Positions 28,641 through 36,436 of a DNA stretch of 42,324 bases are shown here, piece by piece (position 1 is the first letter of the stretch; each line of letters begins with the position of its first letter). The translations under genes and the position numbers were made by a program. Under the pieces are notes generated by a model. It had not been told where the DNA came from and did not search any database. It was given only the letters and a program-made list of their open reading frames with translations. The stretch spans positions 1-42,324 of the forward strand of contig JAGWMW010000004.1 in the NCBI GenBank assembly GCA_028871575.1, given 5' to 3'. Origin of the DNA: Burkholderiales bacterium (GTDB lineage Bacteria; Pseudomonadota; Gammaproteobacteria; Burkholderiales; Burkholderiaceae_C).

Positions 28641-29935
28641 GCCGCCTTCTCGGAGGCCTTCAGGGCCTGCTTCAGGTCGTCGACCAGGTCGTCGGGGTCT
28701 TCCAGGCCGATGCTCAGGCGGATCGTGCCGGGCGCGATGCCGGCCGCCGCCAGCGCCGCATCGTCCATCCGGAAATGCGTGGTCGATGCGGGGTGGATCA
28801 CGAGCGAGCGGCAGTCGCCCACGTTGGCCAGGTGCGAGAACAGCTTCAGCGCCTCGATGAAGGCCTGGCCCTGCCGGCGCGAGCCCTCGAGGTCGAAGCT
28901 GAACACCGCGCCGCAGCCGCGCGGCAGCAGCCGCCGGGCCAGCGCGTGGCTGGGGTGGCCTTCGAGCTCGGGGTAGCCGACGCGGGCCACCCTGGGCTGC
29001 GCGGCCAGGAACTCGACCACGCGGCGCGTGTTGGCCACGTGGCGCGCCATCCGCAGCGGCAGGGTCTCGATGCCCTGCAGCAGCAGCCAGGCGGTGTGCG
29101 GGCTCATGCAGGCGCCGAAGTCGCGCAGGCCCTCGCGCCGCGCACGCAGCAGGAAGGCGCCCTCGGCGCTCTCTTCGCTGAACACCATGCCGTGAAAGCC
29201 CGCGTAGGGCTGGTTCAACTCGGGGAAGCGCTCGGCCCGCGACCAGTCGAAGCTGCCGCCGTCGACCAGCAGGCCGCCGATGACGGTGCCGTGCCCGCCC
29301 AGGAACTTGGTCGCCGAATGGAACACCAGGTCGGCGCCATGCGCGAAGGGCTGCATCAGCCAGGGCGTGGTGAAGGTGCTGTCCACCAGCAGCGGCACGC
29401 CGGCCCCGTGGGCGATGCCGGCCACGGCGGGGATGTCCAGCACCTCCAGCCCCGGGTTGCCCAGGGTCTCGCCGAACAGCAGCCGGGTCTCGGGCCGCAC
29501 GGCCGCGCGCCAGCCGTCGATGTCGCCCGGGCGCACGAAGGTCGTGGCGATGCCGAAGCGCGCCAGCGTGTAGTGCAGCAGGTTGTGGCTGCCGCCGTAC
29601 AGCGCCGAGCTGGCCACGATGTGCGCGCCGGCGCCGGCGAGGGTGGCGATCGCCAGGTGCAGCGCGGCCTGGCCGCTGGCGGTGGCGATGGCGCCGATGC
29701 CGCCTTCCAGCGCCGCGATGCGCTCTTCCAGCACCGCGTTGGTGGGGTTGCTGATCCGGCTGTAGACATGCCCGGCGCGTTCGAGGTTGAACAGGCTGGC
29801 GGCATGCTCGCTGCTCTCGAACACGAAGCTGGTGCTGAGGTGGATCGGCACCGCACGCGCGCCGGTGGCGGGGTCGGGCGCGGCGCCGGCGTGCAGCGCC
29901 AGGGTGTCGAAGCCGGGGTCGGACGGGCCGGGCAT
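28637..29935 (-). CDS. metY: O-acetylhomoserine sulfhydrylase-like Cys/Met metabolism PLP enzyme
   Basis: The 432-residue PLP enzyme starts MPGPSDPGFDTLALHAGAAP. Signatures are HVYSRISNPTNAVLEERIAA, TASGQAALHLAI, the TLGNPGLEVLDI segment and the PLP lysine K210 in FHSATKFLGGHGTVIGG. Length and the SATKFLGGHGT form favour MetY (O-acetylhomoserine plus sulfide to homocysteine) over cystathionine synthases, but MetZ-type activity cannot be excluded. It is co-directional with the hydrolase downstream and divergent from the CBS gene. Confidence 0.88.
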   Translation of the reverse strand: MPGPSDPGFDTLALHAGAAPDPATGARAVPIHLSTSFVFESSEHAASLFNLERAGHVYSRISNPTNAVLEERIAALEGGIGAIATASGQAALHLAIATLAGAGAHIVASSALYGGSHNLLHYTLARFGIATTFVRPGDIDGWRAAVRPETRLLFGETLGNPGLEVLDIPAVAGIAHGAGVPLLVDSTFTTPWLMQPFAHGADLVFHSATKFLGGHGTVIGGLLVDGGSFDWSRAERFPELNQPYAGFHGMVFSEESAEGAFLLRARREGLRDFGACMSPHTAWLLLQGIETLPLRMARHVANTRRVVEFLAAQPRVARVGYPELEGHPSHALARRLLPRGCGAVFSFDLEGSRRQGQAFIEALKLFSHLANVGDCRSLVIHPASTTHFRMDDAALAAAGIAPGTIRLSIGLEDPDDLVDDLKQALKASEKAA

Positions 29936-29965
29936 GGGGCTCCTTCGCAGCGGGTCGGGGCCCGA

Positions 29966-30022
29966 GGGGGCGGGGCAGGCCCGGGGCAGGACCGGGGGGA
30001 CCGAGTCGGGGTGGGATCGGGG
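29966..30022 (+). other. G-run cluster with G-quadruplex potential
   Basis: At least six runs of four or more G occur on the plus strand in 57 nt. Four of them (29967-29999) are separated by 1, 7 and 7 nt, meeting the G3+N1-7 quadruplex rule with tetrads to spare. The unit GGGGCAGG(C/A)CC is repeated. It lies in the divergent promoter region between the metY-like and CBS genes. Confidence 0.5.
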
Positions 30023-30036
30023 CCAGGATTGTGGGC

Positions 30037-30042
30037 TATATT
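30037..30042 (+). promoter_or_regulatory. Candidate -10 element for the CBS-domain gene
   Basis: TATATT, 5 of 6 to the sigma-70 -10, lies 52 bp upstream of the ATG in an otherwise extremely GC-rich stretch, just after the G-run cluster. No good -35 is apparent. Confidence 0.4.
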
Positions 30043-30094
30043 GGCCCGAGCCCGCGTCGGGCCGCCCCCGCCTCGACGAGGCACCAGCGCCGCC

Positions 30095-30550
30095 ATGAAA
30101 GTCTCCGACATCCTGCGCGTCAAGGGCAACACGCTCTACACCGTGCACCCCGACCAGACCCTGGCCGAAGCGGCCCGCACCATGGCCGAGCTCGACATCG
30201 GCTCGCTGGTGGTGATGGAGCACGGCGACCTGGTGGGCATGCTGACCTTTCGCGAGGTCATCGGCGCCGTGGTGGCCAACGGGGGCAGCCTGGGCCAGCG
30301 CCATGTGCGCTCGGTGATGGACGACGCGCCGTTGACCTGCACGCCCGAGACCGAGATCGACGAGGTGCGGCGCATGATGCTGCAGCGCCATGCCCGCTAC
30401 ATGCCGGTGCTGGAGCAGCGCACGCTGATGGGCGTGATCTCGTTCTACGACGTGGCCAAGACCGTGGTCGATGCGCAGGACTTCGAGAACCGCATGCTCA
30501 AGGCCTACATCCGCGACTGGCCGGCTGAAACTGGCGCCCAGGCGCGCTAG
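30095..30550 (+). CDS. Tandem CBS-domain protein
   Basis: The 151-residue protein consists of two CBS motifs and little else. The first is MKVSDILRVKG ... YTVHPDQTLAEAARTMAELD with IGSLVVMEHGDLVGMLTFRE. The second is VRSVMDDAPLTCTPETEIDE with YMPVLEQRTLMGVISFYDVA. Such stand-alone CBS pairs bind adenine nucleotides and often tune a partner enzyme or channel; no partner is evident here. It is followed by repeat copy 3 and aroC. Confidence 0.93.
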   Translation: MKVSDILRVKGNTLYTVHPDQTLAEAARTMAELDIGSLVVMEHGDLVGMLTFREVIGAVVANGGSLGQRHVRSVMDDAPLTCTPETEIDEVRRMMLQRHARYMPVLEQRTLMGVISFYDVAKTVVDAQDFENRMLKAYIRDWPAETGAQAR

Positions 30551-30719
30551 CTGGGGCCCCCAAGCTCGCTGGCGCTCGCCACCCCCGAGGGGGGCGAGCC
30601 GGACTTGAAACAGTCCTGAGGACTGTTTCACGCCTGCGAGCGACTGCGGCGTCCTCGCCGCAGGCCGTCCGCCGACGGCCCGGCACAGCCGGTTCCGTGG
30701 CGGGAAGCCGGGTGAAGCC
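30551..30719 (+). repeat. Intergenic repeat element, copy 3, upstream of aroC
   Basis: This 169-bp gap is built of nested inverted repeats. CTCGCC plus CCCC faces GGGG plus GGCGAG near 30577-30598. TGAAACAGTCC/GGACTGTTTCA is a perfect 11-bp hairpin with loop TGA (30606-30630). CTGCGGCG/CGCCGCAG is a perfect 8-bp hairpin (30644-30663). The core GCCGACGGCCCGGC, then ACAGCCGGTTCCGTGGC (30671-30701), nearly matches copy 1. Confidence 0.75.
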
Positions 30720-30725
30720 TAAAAT
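30720..30725 (+). promoter_or_regulatory. Candidate -10 element of aroC
   Basis: TAAAAT, 5 of 6 to consensus, ends 9 bp before the aroC ATG and directly follows repeat copy 3. It would start an mRNA with almost no leader. No matching -35 is seen. Confidence 0.45.
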
Positions 30726-30734
30726 TCCCTTGTC

Positions 30735-31835
30735 ATGTCCGGCAGCACCTTCGGCGAGCTCTTCCGCGTCACCAACTTCGGCGAGAGCCACGGCCCGGCC
30801 ATCGGCTGCGTGATCGACGGCTGCCCGCCCGGGCTGGCACTGGCCGAGGCCGACATCCAGGTCCAGCTCGACCGCCGCCGCCCCGGCACCAGCCGGCACG
30901 TGACGCAGCGCAACGAGCCCGACGCGGTGGAGATCCTCTCGGGCGTCTACGAGGGGCTGACCACGGGCACGCCGATCGCGCTCCTGATCCGCAACACCGA
31001 CCCGCGCAGCAAGGACTACGGCAACCTGCTCGACACCTTCCGCCCCGGCCATGCCGACTACACCTATTGGCGCAAGTACGGGCACCGCGACCCGCGCGGC
31101 GGCGGCCGCTCCTCGGCGCGGCTGACGGCGCCGATGGTGGCCGCCGGGGCCGTGGCCCGAAAGTGGCTGCAGCGGGTGCACGGCACCACGTTCACGGGCT
31201 GGATGAGCGCCCTGGGCGACATCGAGATCCCGTACGTCGGCGCCGAGCACATCGCCGCCAACCCGTTCTTCGCCCCGAATGCCGAGATCGTGCCGCGGCT
31301 CGAGGCCCACATGGACGCACTGCGCAAGGCCGGCGACAGCTGCGGCGCCCGCATCGAGGTGCGCGCCGCCGGCGTGCCCGCCGGCCTGGGCGAGCCGCTG
31401 TTCGACAAGCTCGATGCCGACATCGCCTACGCGATGATGGGCATCAACGCCGTCAAGGGCGTGGAGATCGGCAGCGGTTTCGGCTGCGTGGCCGAGCGCG
31501 GCAGCGAGCACGGCGACGCGCTCACGCCCGAGGGCTTCGCCAGCAACCATGCCGGCGGCGTGCTCGGCGGCATCAGCACCGGGCAGGACCTGGTGGTGCG
31601 CATCGCCGTCAAGCCCACCAGCTCGATCCGCACGCCGCGGCCCTCGATCGACCGCAGCGGCGCGGCCACCGTGGTCGAGACCCACGGCCGCCACGACCCC
31701 TGCGTGGGCATCCGCGCCACCCCCATCGCCGAGGCCATGCTGGCCCTGGTGGTGATGGACCATGCGCTGCGCCAGCGCGCGCAGTGCGGCGACGTGCGGC
31801 TGCCCGTGCCGCCGATTGCGGCCGCGCGGCCCTGA
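30735..31835 (+). CDS. aroC: Chorismate synthase
   Basis: The 366-residue enzyme makes chorismate from 5-enolpyruvylshikimate 3-phosphate using reduced FMN, the last common step to aromatic amino acids and folate. It starts [20 protein letters not shown]. Signatures are [15 protein letters not shown], the [14 protein letters not shown] segment, [19 protein letters not shown], and the C-terminal [19 protein letters not shown]. Length is normal and no lesions are seen. Confidence 0.98.
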   Translation: MSGSTFGELFRVTNFGESHGPAIGCVIDGCPPGLALAEADIQVQLDRRRPGTSRHVTQRNEPDAVEILSGVYEGLTTGTPIALLIRNTDPRSKDYGNLLDTFRPGHADYTYWRKYGHRDPRGGGRSSARLTAPMVAAGAVARKWLQRVHGTTFTGWMSALGDIEIPYVGAEHIAANPFFAPNAEIVPRLEAHMDALRKAGDSCGARIEVRAAGVPAGLGEPLFDKLDADIAYAMMGINAVKGVEIGSGFGCVAERGSEHGDALTPEGFASNHAGGVLGGISTGQDLVVRIAVKPTSSIRTPRPSIDRSGAATVVETHGRHDPCVGIRATPIAEAMLALVVMDHALRQRAQCGDVRLPVPPIAAARP

Positions 31836-31910
31836 GCACCCGCCCGCCGCGCCCTTCAGTCGCCGCCCGGGCGGCCGATATCAGCGCAGACCCGCAACGG
31901 GAGGCGGGCC

Positions 31911-34826
31911 GTGCGCATGTTCTTCGACCTCGCCGCCGCCGAATCGCCCCAGGTTGCCGCCCCGCCGCCGGCGGCCGGGCGCGGCAGCGGCCACCGCCGC
32001 CTGCGCCTGGCGATGTACGGGGCCTTCGCCGCCGTCGCGGTGGCGATGCTGGCGCAGGGCCTGGGCACGCTGCGCGAGGACCAGCGCCGCATCGACAACG
32101 GCCGCCTCATCGACGAAGCCGCCCAGCAGCGTGCCGAGCTCGAAGAGATCGGCCGCGCGGCGGCGCTGCTGGCCCTGGCCGACCCGGCGCAGCGCCCGCT
32201 GCGCGCCCGGGAGCTGGGCAGCGAGCTCGATCACGTGGACGATGCCGGCCAGGCCATCCAGTCGCTGCTGGTGCGGCAGATCCAGGCCGGTGACGACGGC
32301 AGCGACGAGCTGAACCGGCTCTGGCAGGCTTGGCGCGAGGCCAATGCCCAGTTGGCGTCCAGCGGCCAGGCGCTGCTGCAGGGCCTGGCCGAGGGCGACG
32401 GAGCCGGCGTGGCCGGCGCCAGCGGCGTGGCCGGCACCCGGCAGCGCCAGCAGCGCCTGCAAGACGACATCGAGCCGGCCCTGCACGCGGCACAGGCCTT
32501 TGCCGACCGCCTGCGCCGGGCCGACGCCGAGCGCGCGCAGTCGCTGCACGCCAAGGTGCGCTGGGGCATGCTGGGCATGCTGGCGCTGCTGGCGCTGCTC
32601 GCCGCCGCGGTGGTCGAGCCCAGCGCGCGATCGATCCGCCGCCATGCGCGGCGGCTGCACGAGCAGGCGGCCGAGCTGCAGCGCCTGGCGCTGGTGGCCG
32701 AGCACACCTCGGCCCTGGTGCTGATCAGCGACCGCGACGACCGCATCCTGTGGGTGAACGCGGCCTTCGAGCGCCTGACGGGCTGGACGCTCGCGGCCGC
32801 CGCAGGGCGCAGCCCGGACGCCCTGCTGGCCAGCCCGCTGGCCGACGCGGCGGTGCTCGCGCGGGTGCAGGTGGCGGTGCGCGTGGGCCGCGGCGTGCGC
32901 CAGGAGTGGCTGCACCGCTCGCGCGACGGCGTGGACCTCTGGCTCGATGTCGACCTGCGGCCGCTGCGCGACGAACACAACGCGCTCACCGGCTTCGTGC
33001 GCGTGTGCAGCGACGTCAGCGCGCGCGCGCAGCAGCAGGCCAAGCTGCAGGCGCTGTGGGCGGCGCTGCCCACGGGCGTGATGGTGCTGGGCGCCGACGG
33101 CAGCATCGTCGATGTCAACCGCGCGGCCGAGCGGATGCTGGGCCAGAGCCTGGCCGAGCTGCGCGGCCGAAGCGCCGACGACCCGCTCTGGCAGGCGCTG
33201 CGCGACGACGGCACGCCCTACGAGGGCGCCGACCTGCCGGCCATGCGCACCCTGGCCAGCGGCGAGCCGCAGCGCAACCAGACACTGGGCGTGCACACGC
33301 CCGAGGGCGAGCTGCGCTGGCTGCTCGTCAACACCGAGCCGCAGCGCGACCTCACGGGGCAGGTGACCGGTGTCGTGGCCTGCTTCGGCGACGTCACCGA
33401 AAGCCGCGCCCTGCAGGAGCGGCTCAGCGACAGCGCCCGCACCGACGCCCTCACGCGGCTGCCCAACCGGGTGGTGGTGATGGAGCGGCTGCAGCGCGCC
33501 ATCGAGCATGCGCGGCGCCATGCCGGCTACGGCTTCGCCGTGCTGTTCATGGACCTGGACCGCTTCAAGCAGGTCAACGACACGCTGGGCCATGGGGCCG
33601 GCGACGAGCTGCTGCGCCAGGTGGCGGCGCGGCTGGAGCGCTCGCTGCGCCCGGGCGACGCGGTGGCGCGGATGGACGCGGCGCAGAAGCTGGCCGCGCG
33701 CCTGGGCGGCGACGAGTTCGTGGTCGTGCTCGAGGGCGTGCACGACGCCGAGACCGCGCGCGCCGTCGCCCAGCGCCTGCTGGCCGACCTGGGCGAGCCC
33801 TACCTGATCGAGAACCAGCCGCTGCACGGCGGCATGAGCGTGGGCATCGTGCTCGTCACCCACGCCGGGGTGCCGCGCGAGGCCGACGCCGAGGCCGTCG
33901 CCGAGACCGTGCTGCGCAACGCCGACACGGCAATGTACGAGGCCAAGCGCGGCGGCCGCGGCCACGCCGTGCTGTTCGACGAGTCCATGCACGAGCGCGT
34001 GGTGCGCGCGCTGGCGCTGGAGACCGACCTGCGCCAGGCCCTGGCGGCCGACGAACTGTTCGTCGTCTACCAGCCGGTGGTGGCGCTGGCGCAGCGCGCC
34101 CACTACGAGGTCGAGGCCCTGGTGCGCTGGCGCCACCCGGTGCGCGGCCTGATCGCGCCGGCCGAGTTCATCGGCGTGGCCGAGGAATGCGGCCTCATCG
34201 ATGCCATCGGCGAGCGCGTGCTGCACCTGGCCTGCCACCAGTTCATGGCCTGGCAGCGCGAGCTCGGGCCGGCCGCGCCGCGCGGCCTGGCGGTGAACCT
34301 GTCGCGGGCCCAGCTGGCGCGCGCGGCCCTGGTGGGCGAGGTGGCCGCCCGGCTGCGCGAGGTCGGCATGCCGCCGGCGGCGCTGCAGTTCGAGATCACC
34401 GAAAGCCTGGCGGCGCAGGACGAGCGCGTGCAGGCCACGCTGCGCGAGCTCAAGGGCCTGGGCGTGCGGCTGGCGCTGGACGACTTCGGCACCGGCTATT
34501 CGAGCCTGGCCTGCCTGCACCAGATGCCGGTGGACACGGTCAAGATCGACCGCAGCTTCGTGCGCCACGCCGAGACGGTCGAATACCACCGGGTGCTGAT
34601 CGAGGCCACCATCCGCGTCGCCCGCACCCTGGGCATGCGCACCGTGGCCGAGGGCATCGAGACCGACGGCCAGGCCACGCTGATGCAGGCCCTGGCCTGC
34701 GACCACGGGCAGGGCTTCCTGTTCAGCCGGCCGCTGGAAGCCCCGGCGCTGGCCGAGTGGGCACGGCAGCAGGCCGAGCCCCCGGCACCGGCGCAATCCC
34801 AGGCGCAGGCGCTGCTGATCGGCTGA
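31911..34826 (+). CDS. Membrane-anchored PAS-PAS-GGDEF-EAL cyclic-di-GMP protein
   Basis: The 971-residue protein starts at GTG 31911, six bases behind GGGAGG; an ATG at 31917 is the alternative. One N-terminal helix (AMYGAFAAVAVAMLAQGLG) and another near residue 220 (GMLGMLALLALLAAAVV) bracket a sensory region of about 170 residues. Two PAS domains follow (LVLISDRDDRILWVNAAFER and LPTGVMVLGADGSIVDVNRA). The GGDEF domain has an intact RLGGDEF motif near residue 600. The EAL domain keeps VEALVRWRHP near 735, EITES and LDDFGTGYSS near 857. Both c-di-GMP synthase and phosphodiesterase sites look intact. A 10-residue insert (MDAAQKLAAR) precedes LGGDEF. Confidence 0.95.
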   Translation: MRMFFDLAAAESPQVAAPPPAAGRGSGHRRLRLAMYGAFAAVAVAMLAQGLGTLREDQRRIDNGRLIDEAAQQRAELEEIGRAAALLALADPAQRPLRARELGSELDHVDDAGQAIQSLLVRQIQAGDDGSDELNRLWQAWREANAQLASSGQALLQGLAEGDGAGVAGASGVAGTRQRQQRLQDDIEPALHAAQAFADRLRRADAERAQSLHAKVRWGMLGMLALLALLAAAVVEPSARSIRRHARRLHEQAAELQRLALVAEHTSALVLISDRDDRILWVNAAFERLTGWTLAAAAGRSPDALLASPLADAAVLARVQVAVRVGRGVRQEWLHRSRDGVDLWLDVDLRPLRDEHNALTGFVRVCSDVSARAQQQAKLQALWAALPTGVMVLGADGSIVDVNRAAERMLGQSLAELRGRSADDPLWQALRDDGTPYEGADLPAMRTLASGEPQRNQTLGVHTPEGELRWLLVNTEPQRDLTGQVTGVVACFGDVTESRALQERLSDSARTDALTRLPNRVVVMERLQRAIEHARRHAGYGFAVLFMDLDRFKQVNDTLGHGAGDELLRQVAARLERSLRPGDAVARMDAAQKLAARLGGDEFVVVLEGVHDAETARAVAQRLLADLGEPYLIENQPLHGGMSVGIVLVTHAGVPREADAEAVAETVLRNADTAMYEAKRGGRGHAVLFDESMHERVVRALALETDLRQALAADELFVVYQPVVALAQRAHYEVEALVRWRHPVRGLIAPAEFIGVAEECGLIDAIGERVLHLACHQFMAWQRELGPAAPRGLAVNLSRAQLARAALVGEVAARLREVGMPPAALQFEITESLAAQDERVQATLRELKGLGVRLALDDFGTGYSSLACLHQMPVDTVKIDRSFVRHAETVEYHRVLIEATIRVARTLGMRTVAEGIETDGQATLMQALACDHGQGFLFSRPLEAPALAEWARQQAEPPAPAQSQAQALLIG

Positions 34827-34854
34827 CGCGCGGCCCGTGCAGGCCCGCCGCGCG
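34827..34854. terminator. Inverted repeat between convergent genes
   Basis: CGCGCGGC (34827-34834) is the exact complement of GCCGCGCG (34847-34854), starting directly after the GGDEF-EAL stop. It lies between convergent genes and could end both transcripts, though neither side has a T-run. Confidence 0.4.
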
Positions 34855-34882
34855 AGTCGGCCGGACCGCCCGTGACATCGGC

Positions 34883-35698
34883 TCAGCCCGGCTTGACGAA
34901 GCGCAGCGCGAAGCGGTCGGTGGGCGCGCCGTCCATCTTGAAGAACGGCAGCGTGTGCGGGTCGTCGGCGCGGCGCCAGGCCATCGATTCCTGCTCGAGG
35001 CGGAAGCCCGCCGCCTCGACCTCGGCCCGCAGCACCGGCTCTTCGATGCGGTGCAGGGTCTTGGTGTCCTGCAGGCCGTGGCCGGCCGCGGCGGCGTGGT
35101 CGATCACCACCAGGTGGCCACCCGGGCGCAGGGCGTCGAACAGCGCCCGGTTCATGCGCGCGCGGTCGGTGGGCGTGTTGACCACGTCGTGGTAGGCGAG
35201 CACGAAGGTGATCAGGTCCAGCCGCGGGGCCGTGGCCGGCCAGGGGTCGTCGAAGGGCCGCAGCAGCGGCACGAGGTTGGCCTGCGGATGCTCGGCCAGG
35301 CGCTTGGCCAGCGCGGCGCTGGGGGCCGGGTTCTGGGCCCAGACGCGGCCCTGCGGGCCCACAGCCAGCGCCATCAGCTGCGCCGTGTAGCCGCCCTCGG
35401 ACGCGATGTCGAGCACCTTCATCCCGGGCCGCACCTGCGTCAGGCGCAGCAGCTCCAGCGGCTGGCGGCCGGCGTCGGCCCGGCGGTCGGCCTCGGTGCG
35501 CAGCGGGCTGGCCAGCAGCGCCAGCGGCAGGACCGCCTCGGTGCTCAGATGGGCCGGCGCGGGCGCGGCCTGGGCCATCGCCGCGGGCGGCCCCAGGACG
35601 GCCGCGACCAGCAGCAGCAGGGCGCCCAGGCGGGCACCGGCGCGGCGCGGGACGCCGCGGAGGGAGCGAATGCAGGCAGGGGCTGAGGCGGGCTTCAT
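34883..35698 (-). CDS. Exported class I SAM-dependent methyltransferase-like protein
   Basis: The 271-residue protein starts MKPASAPACIRSLRGVPRRA. Its basic n-region, hydrophobic core GALLLLVAAVLGPPAAMAQA and AMA-Q cleavage site form a clear Sec signal. The mature part has the SAM motif MKVLDIASEGGYTAQLMALA, then LITFVLAYHDVVNTPTDRA and LRPGGHLVVIDHAAA, matching predicted exported methyltransferases (COG4798-like from memory). A periplasmic SAM-binding fold is puzzling because SAM is cytoplasmic. It lies 32 bp after the CBS gene on the same strand. Function is unknown. Confidence 0.85.
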   Translation of the reverse strand: MKPASAPACIRSLRGVPRRAGARLGALLLLVAAVLGPPAAMAQAAPAPAHLSTEAVLPLALLASPLRTEADRRADAGRQPLELLRLTQVRPGMKVLDIASEGGYTAQLMALAVGPQGRVWAQNPAPSAALAKRLAEHPQANLVPLLRPFDDPWPATAPRLDLITFVLAYHDVVNTPTDRARMNRALFDALRPGGHLVVIDHAAAAGHGLQDTKTLHRIEEPVLRAEVEAAGFRLEQESMAWRRADDPHTLPFFKMDGAPTDRFALRFVKPG

Positions 35699-35730
35699 GC
35701 CGCCATTGTGGCCGGCAGCGCCCGCGCCGC

Positions 35731-36321
35731 TCAGGACAGGGCCTGCTCGATCTCGGAGAAGCTGCTGGCGATCGGCGTGAGCTCGATCGGCTCGCCCAGC
35801 TGGCGCTCGATCTGGGTGCGCGAGACCAGGCCGCGCACGCGCCGCGGCGTGCCGTCGGCCGGCGTCTCCAGCACCAGCAGGTGCTGGTGCCCGAAGCGCT
35901 TCAGCGTGGCCACCGCATCGCCCACGGTGGCGCCCTGCAGCCGCTCGAAGGCCACGGCCTCCAGCCGGTCCAGCGGCGTCATCACGTCGGCCACCGAGAG
36001 CTCGTCGTAGCGCAGGCCGCGCTCGTGCACGATCTGCATCGGCTTGGCGCCGCGCAGGTCGGTGGCCGTGATCAGGCCGGCGAAGGCCGGCATGTCGGTC
36101 ACGACGAAGAGCATGCGCACGCCCTGGTAGATCATCTGCTGCTCGGCCTGGTGCAGCGAGGCCGCCGGCGCGATGGTGGCGGCCTTGACCGTGCACAGGT
36201 CCGTCATCACGCTGAGCGCCGGCGAGTCCCAGGTGACCGGATCGAGCGCCCAGGGGGCCGTCTGCGCGAGCTGCACGCCGGTCTCGAGACAGAAGGTGGG
36301 CAGGGCGTGGTGATGGTTCAT
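35731..36321 (-). CDS. CBS-domain protein
   Basis: The 196-residue protein starts at MNHHHALPTFCLETGVQLAQ; an upstream ATG would add six residues. The two CBS motifs are TIAPAASLHQAEQQMIYQGV with RMLFVVTDMPAFAGLITATD, and VADVMTPLDRLEAVAFERLQ with HLLVLETPADGTPRRVRGLV. The 45-residue N-terminal lead is not recognisable. The protein probably senses a nucleotide; its target is unknown. It sits between the M16 peptidase and the exported methyltransferase genes. Confidence 0.88.
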   Translation of the reverse strand: MNHHHALPTFCLETGVQLAQTAPWALDPVTWDSPALSVMTDLCTVKAATIAPAASLHQAEQQMIYQGVRMLFVVTDMPAFAGLITATDLRGAKPMQIVHERGLRYDELSVADVMTPLDRLEAVAFERLQGATVGDAVATLKRFGHQHLLVLETPADGTPRRVRGLVSRTQIERQLGEPIELTPIASSFSEIEQALS

Positions 36322-36410
36322 CGGTCGGCATCCTCGCAACGGCGGCCGACGGGCTCGGCCCAGCGACAGCGTACGCCGGGGCGGCAGCGCGGGCCAGCCC
36401 GGCCCGGTGT

Positions 36411-36430
36411 CGCGGCATGACGCGGCATGA
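36411..36430. repeat. Perfect 10-bp tandem duplication
   Basis: CGCGGCATGA occurs twice in a row six bases outside the M16 stop codon, in the 115-bp gap before the CBS gene. No function is evident. Confidence 0.6.
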
Positions 36431-36436
36431 CGATGG

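Noticed and set aside
31862-31875. Palindrome GCCGCCCGGGCGGC between aroC and the GGDEF-EAL gene
   Set aside because: It is short and GC-only, so it is expected by chance here, and no T-run follows.
31881-34796. A 971-codon minus-strand frame opposite the GGDEF-EAL gene, equal in length to it
   Set aside because: The mirrored length comes from GC-rich third positions on the sense strand. The translation is compositionally biased and matches nothing I recognise.
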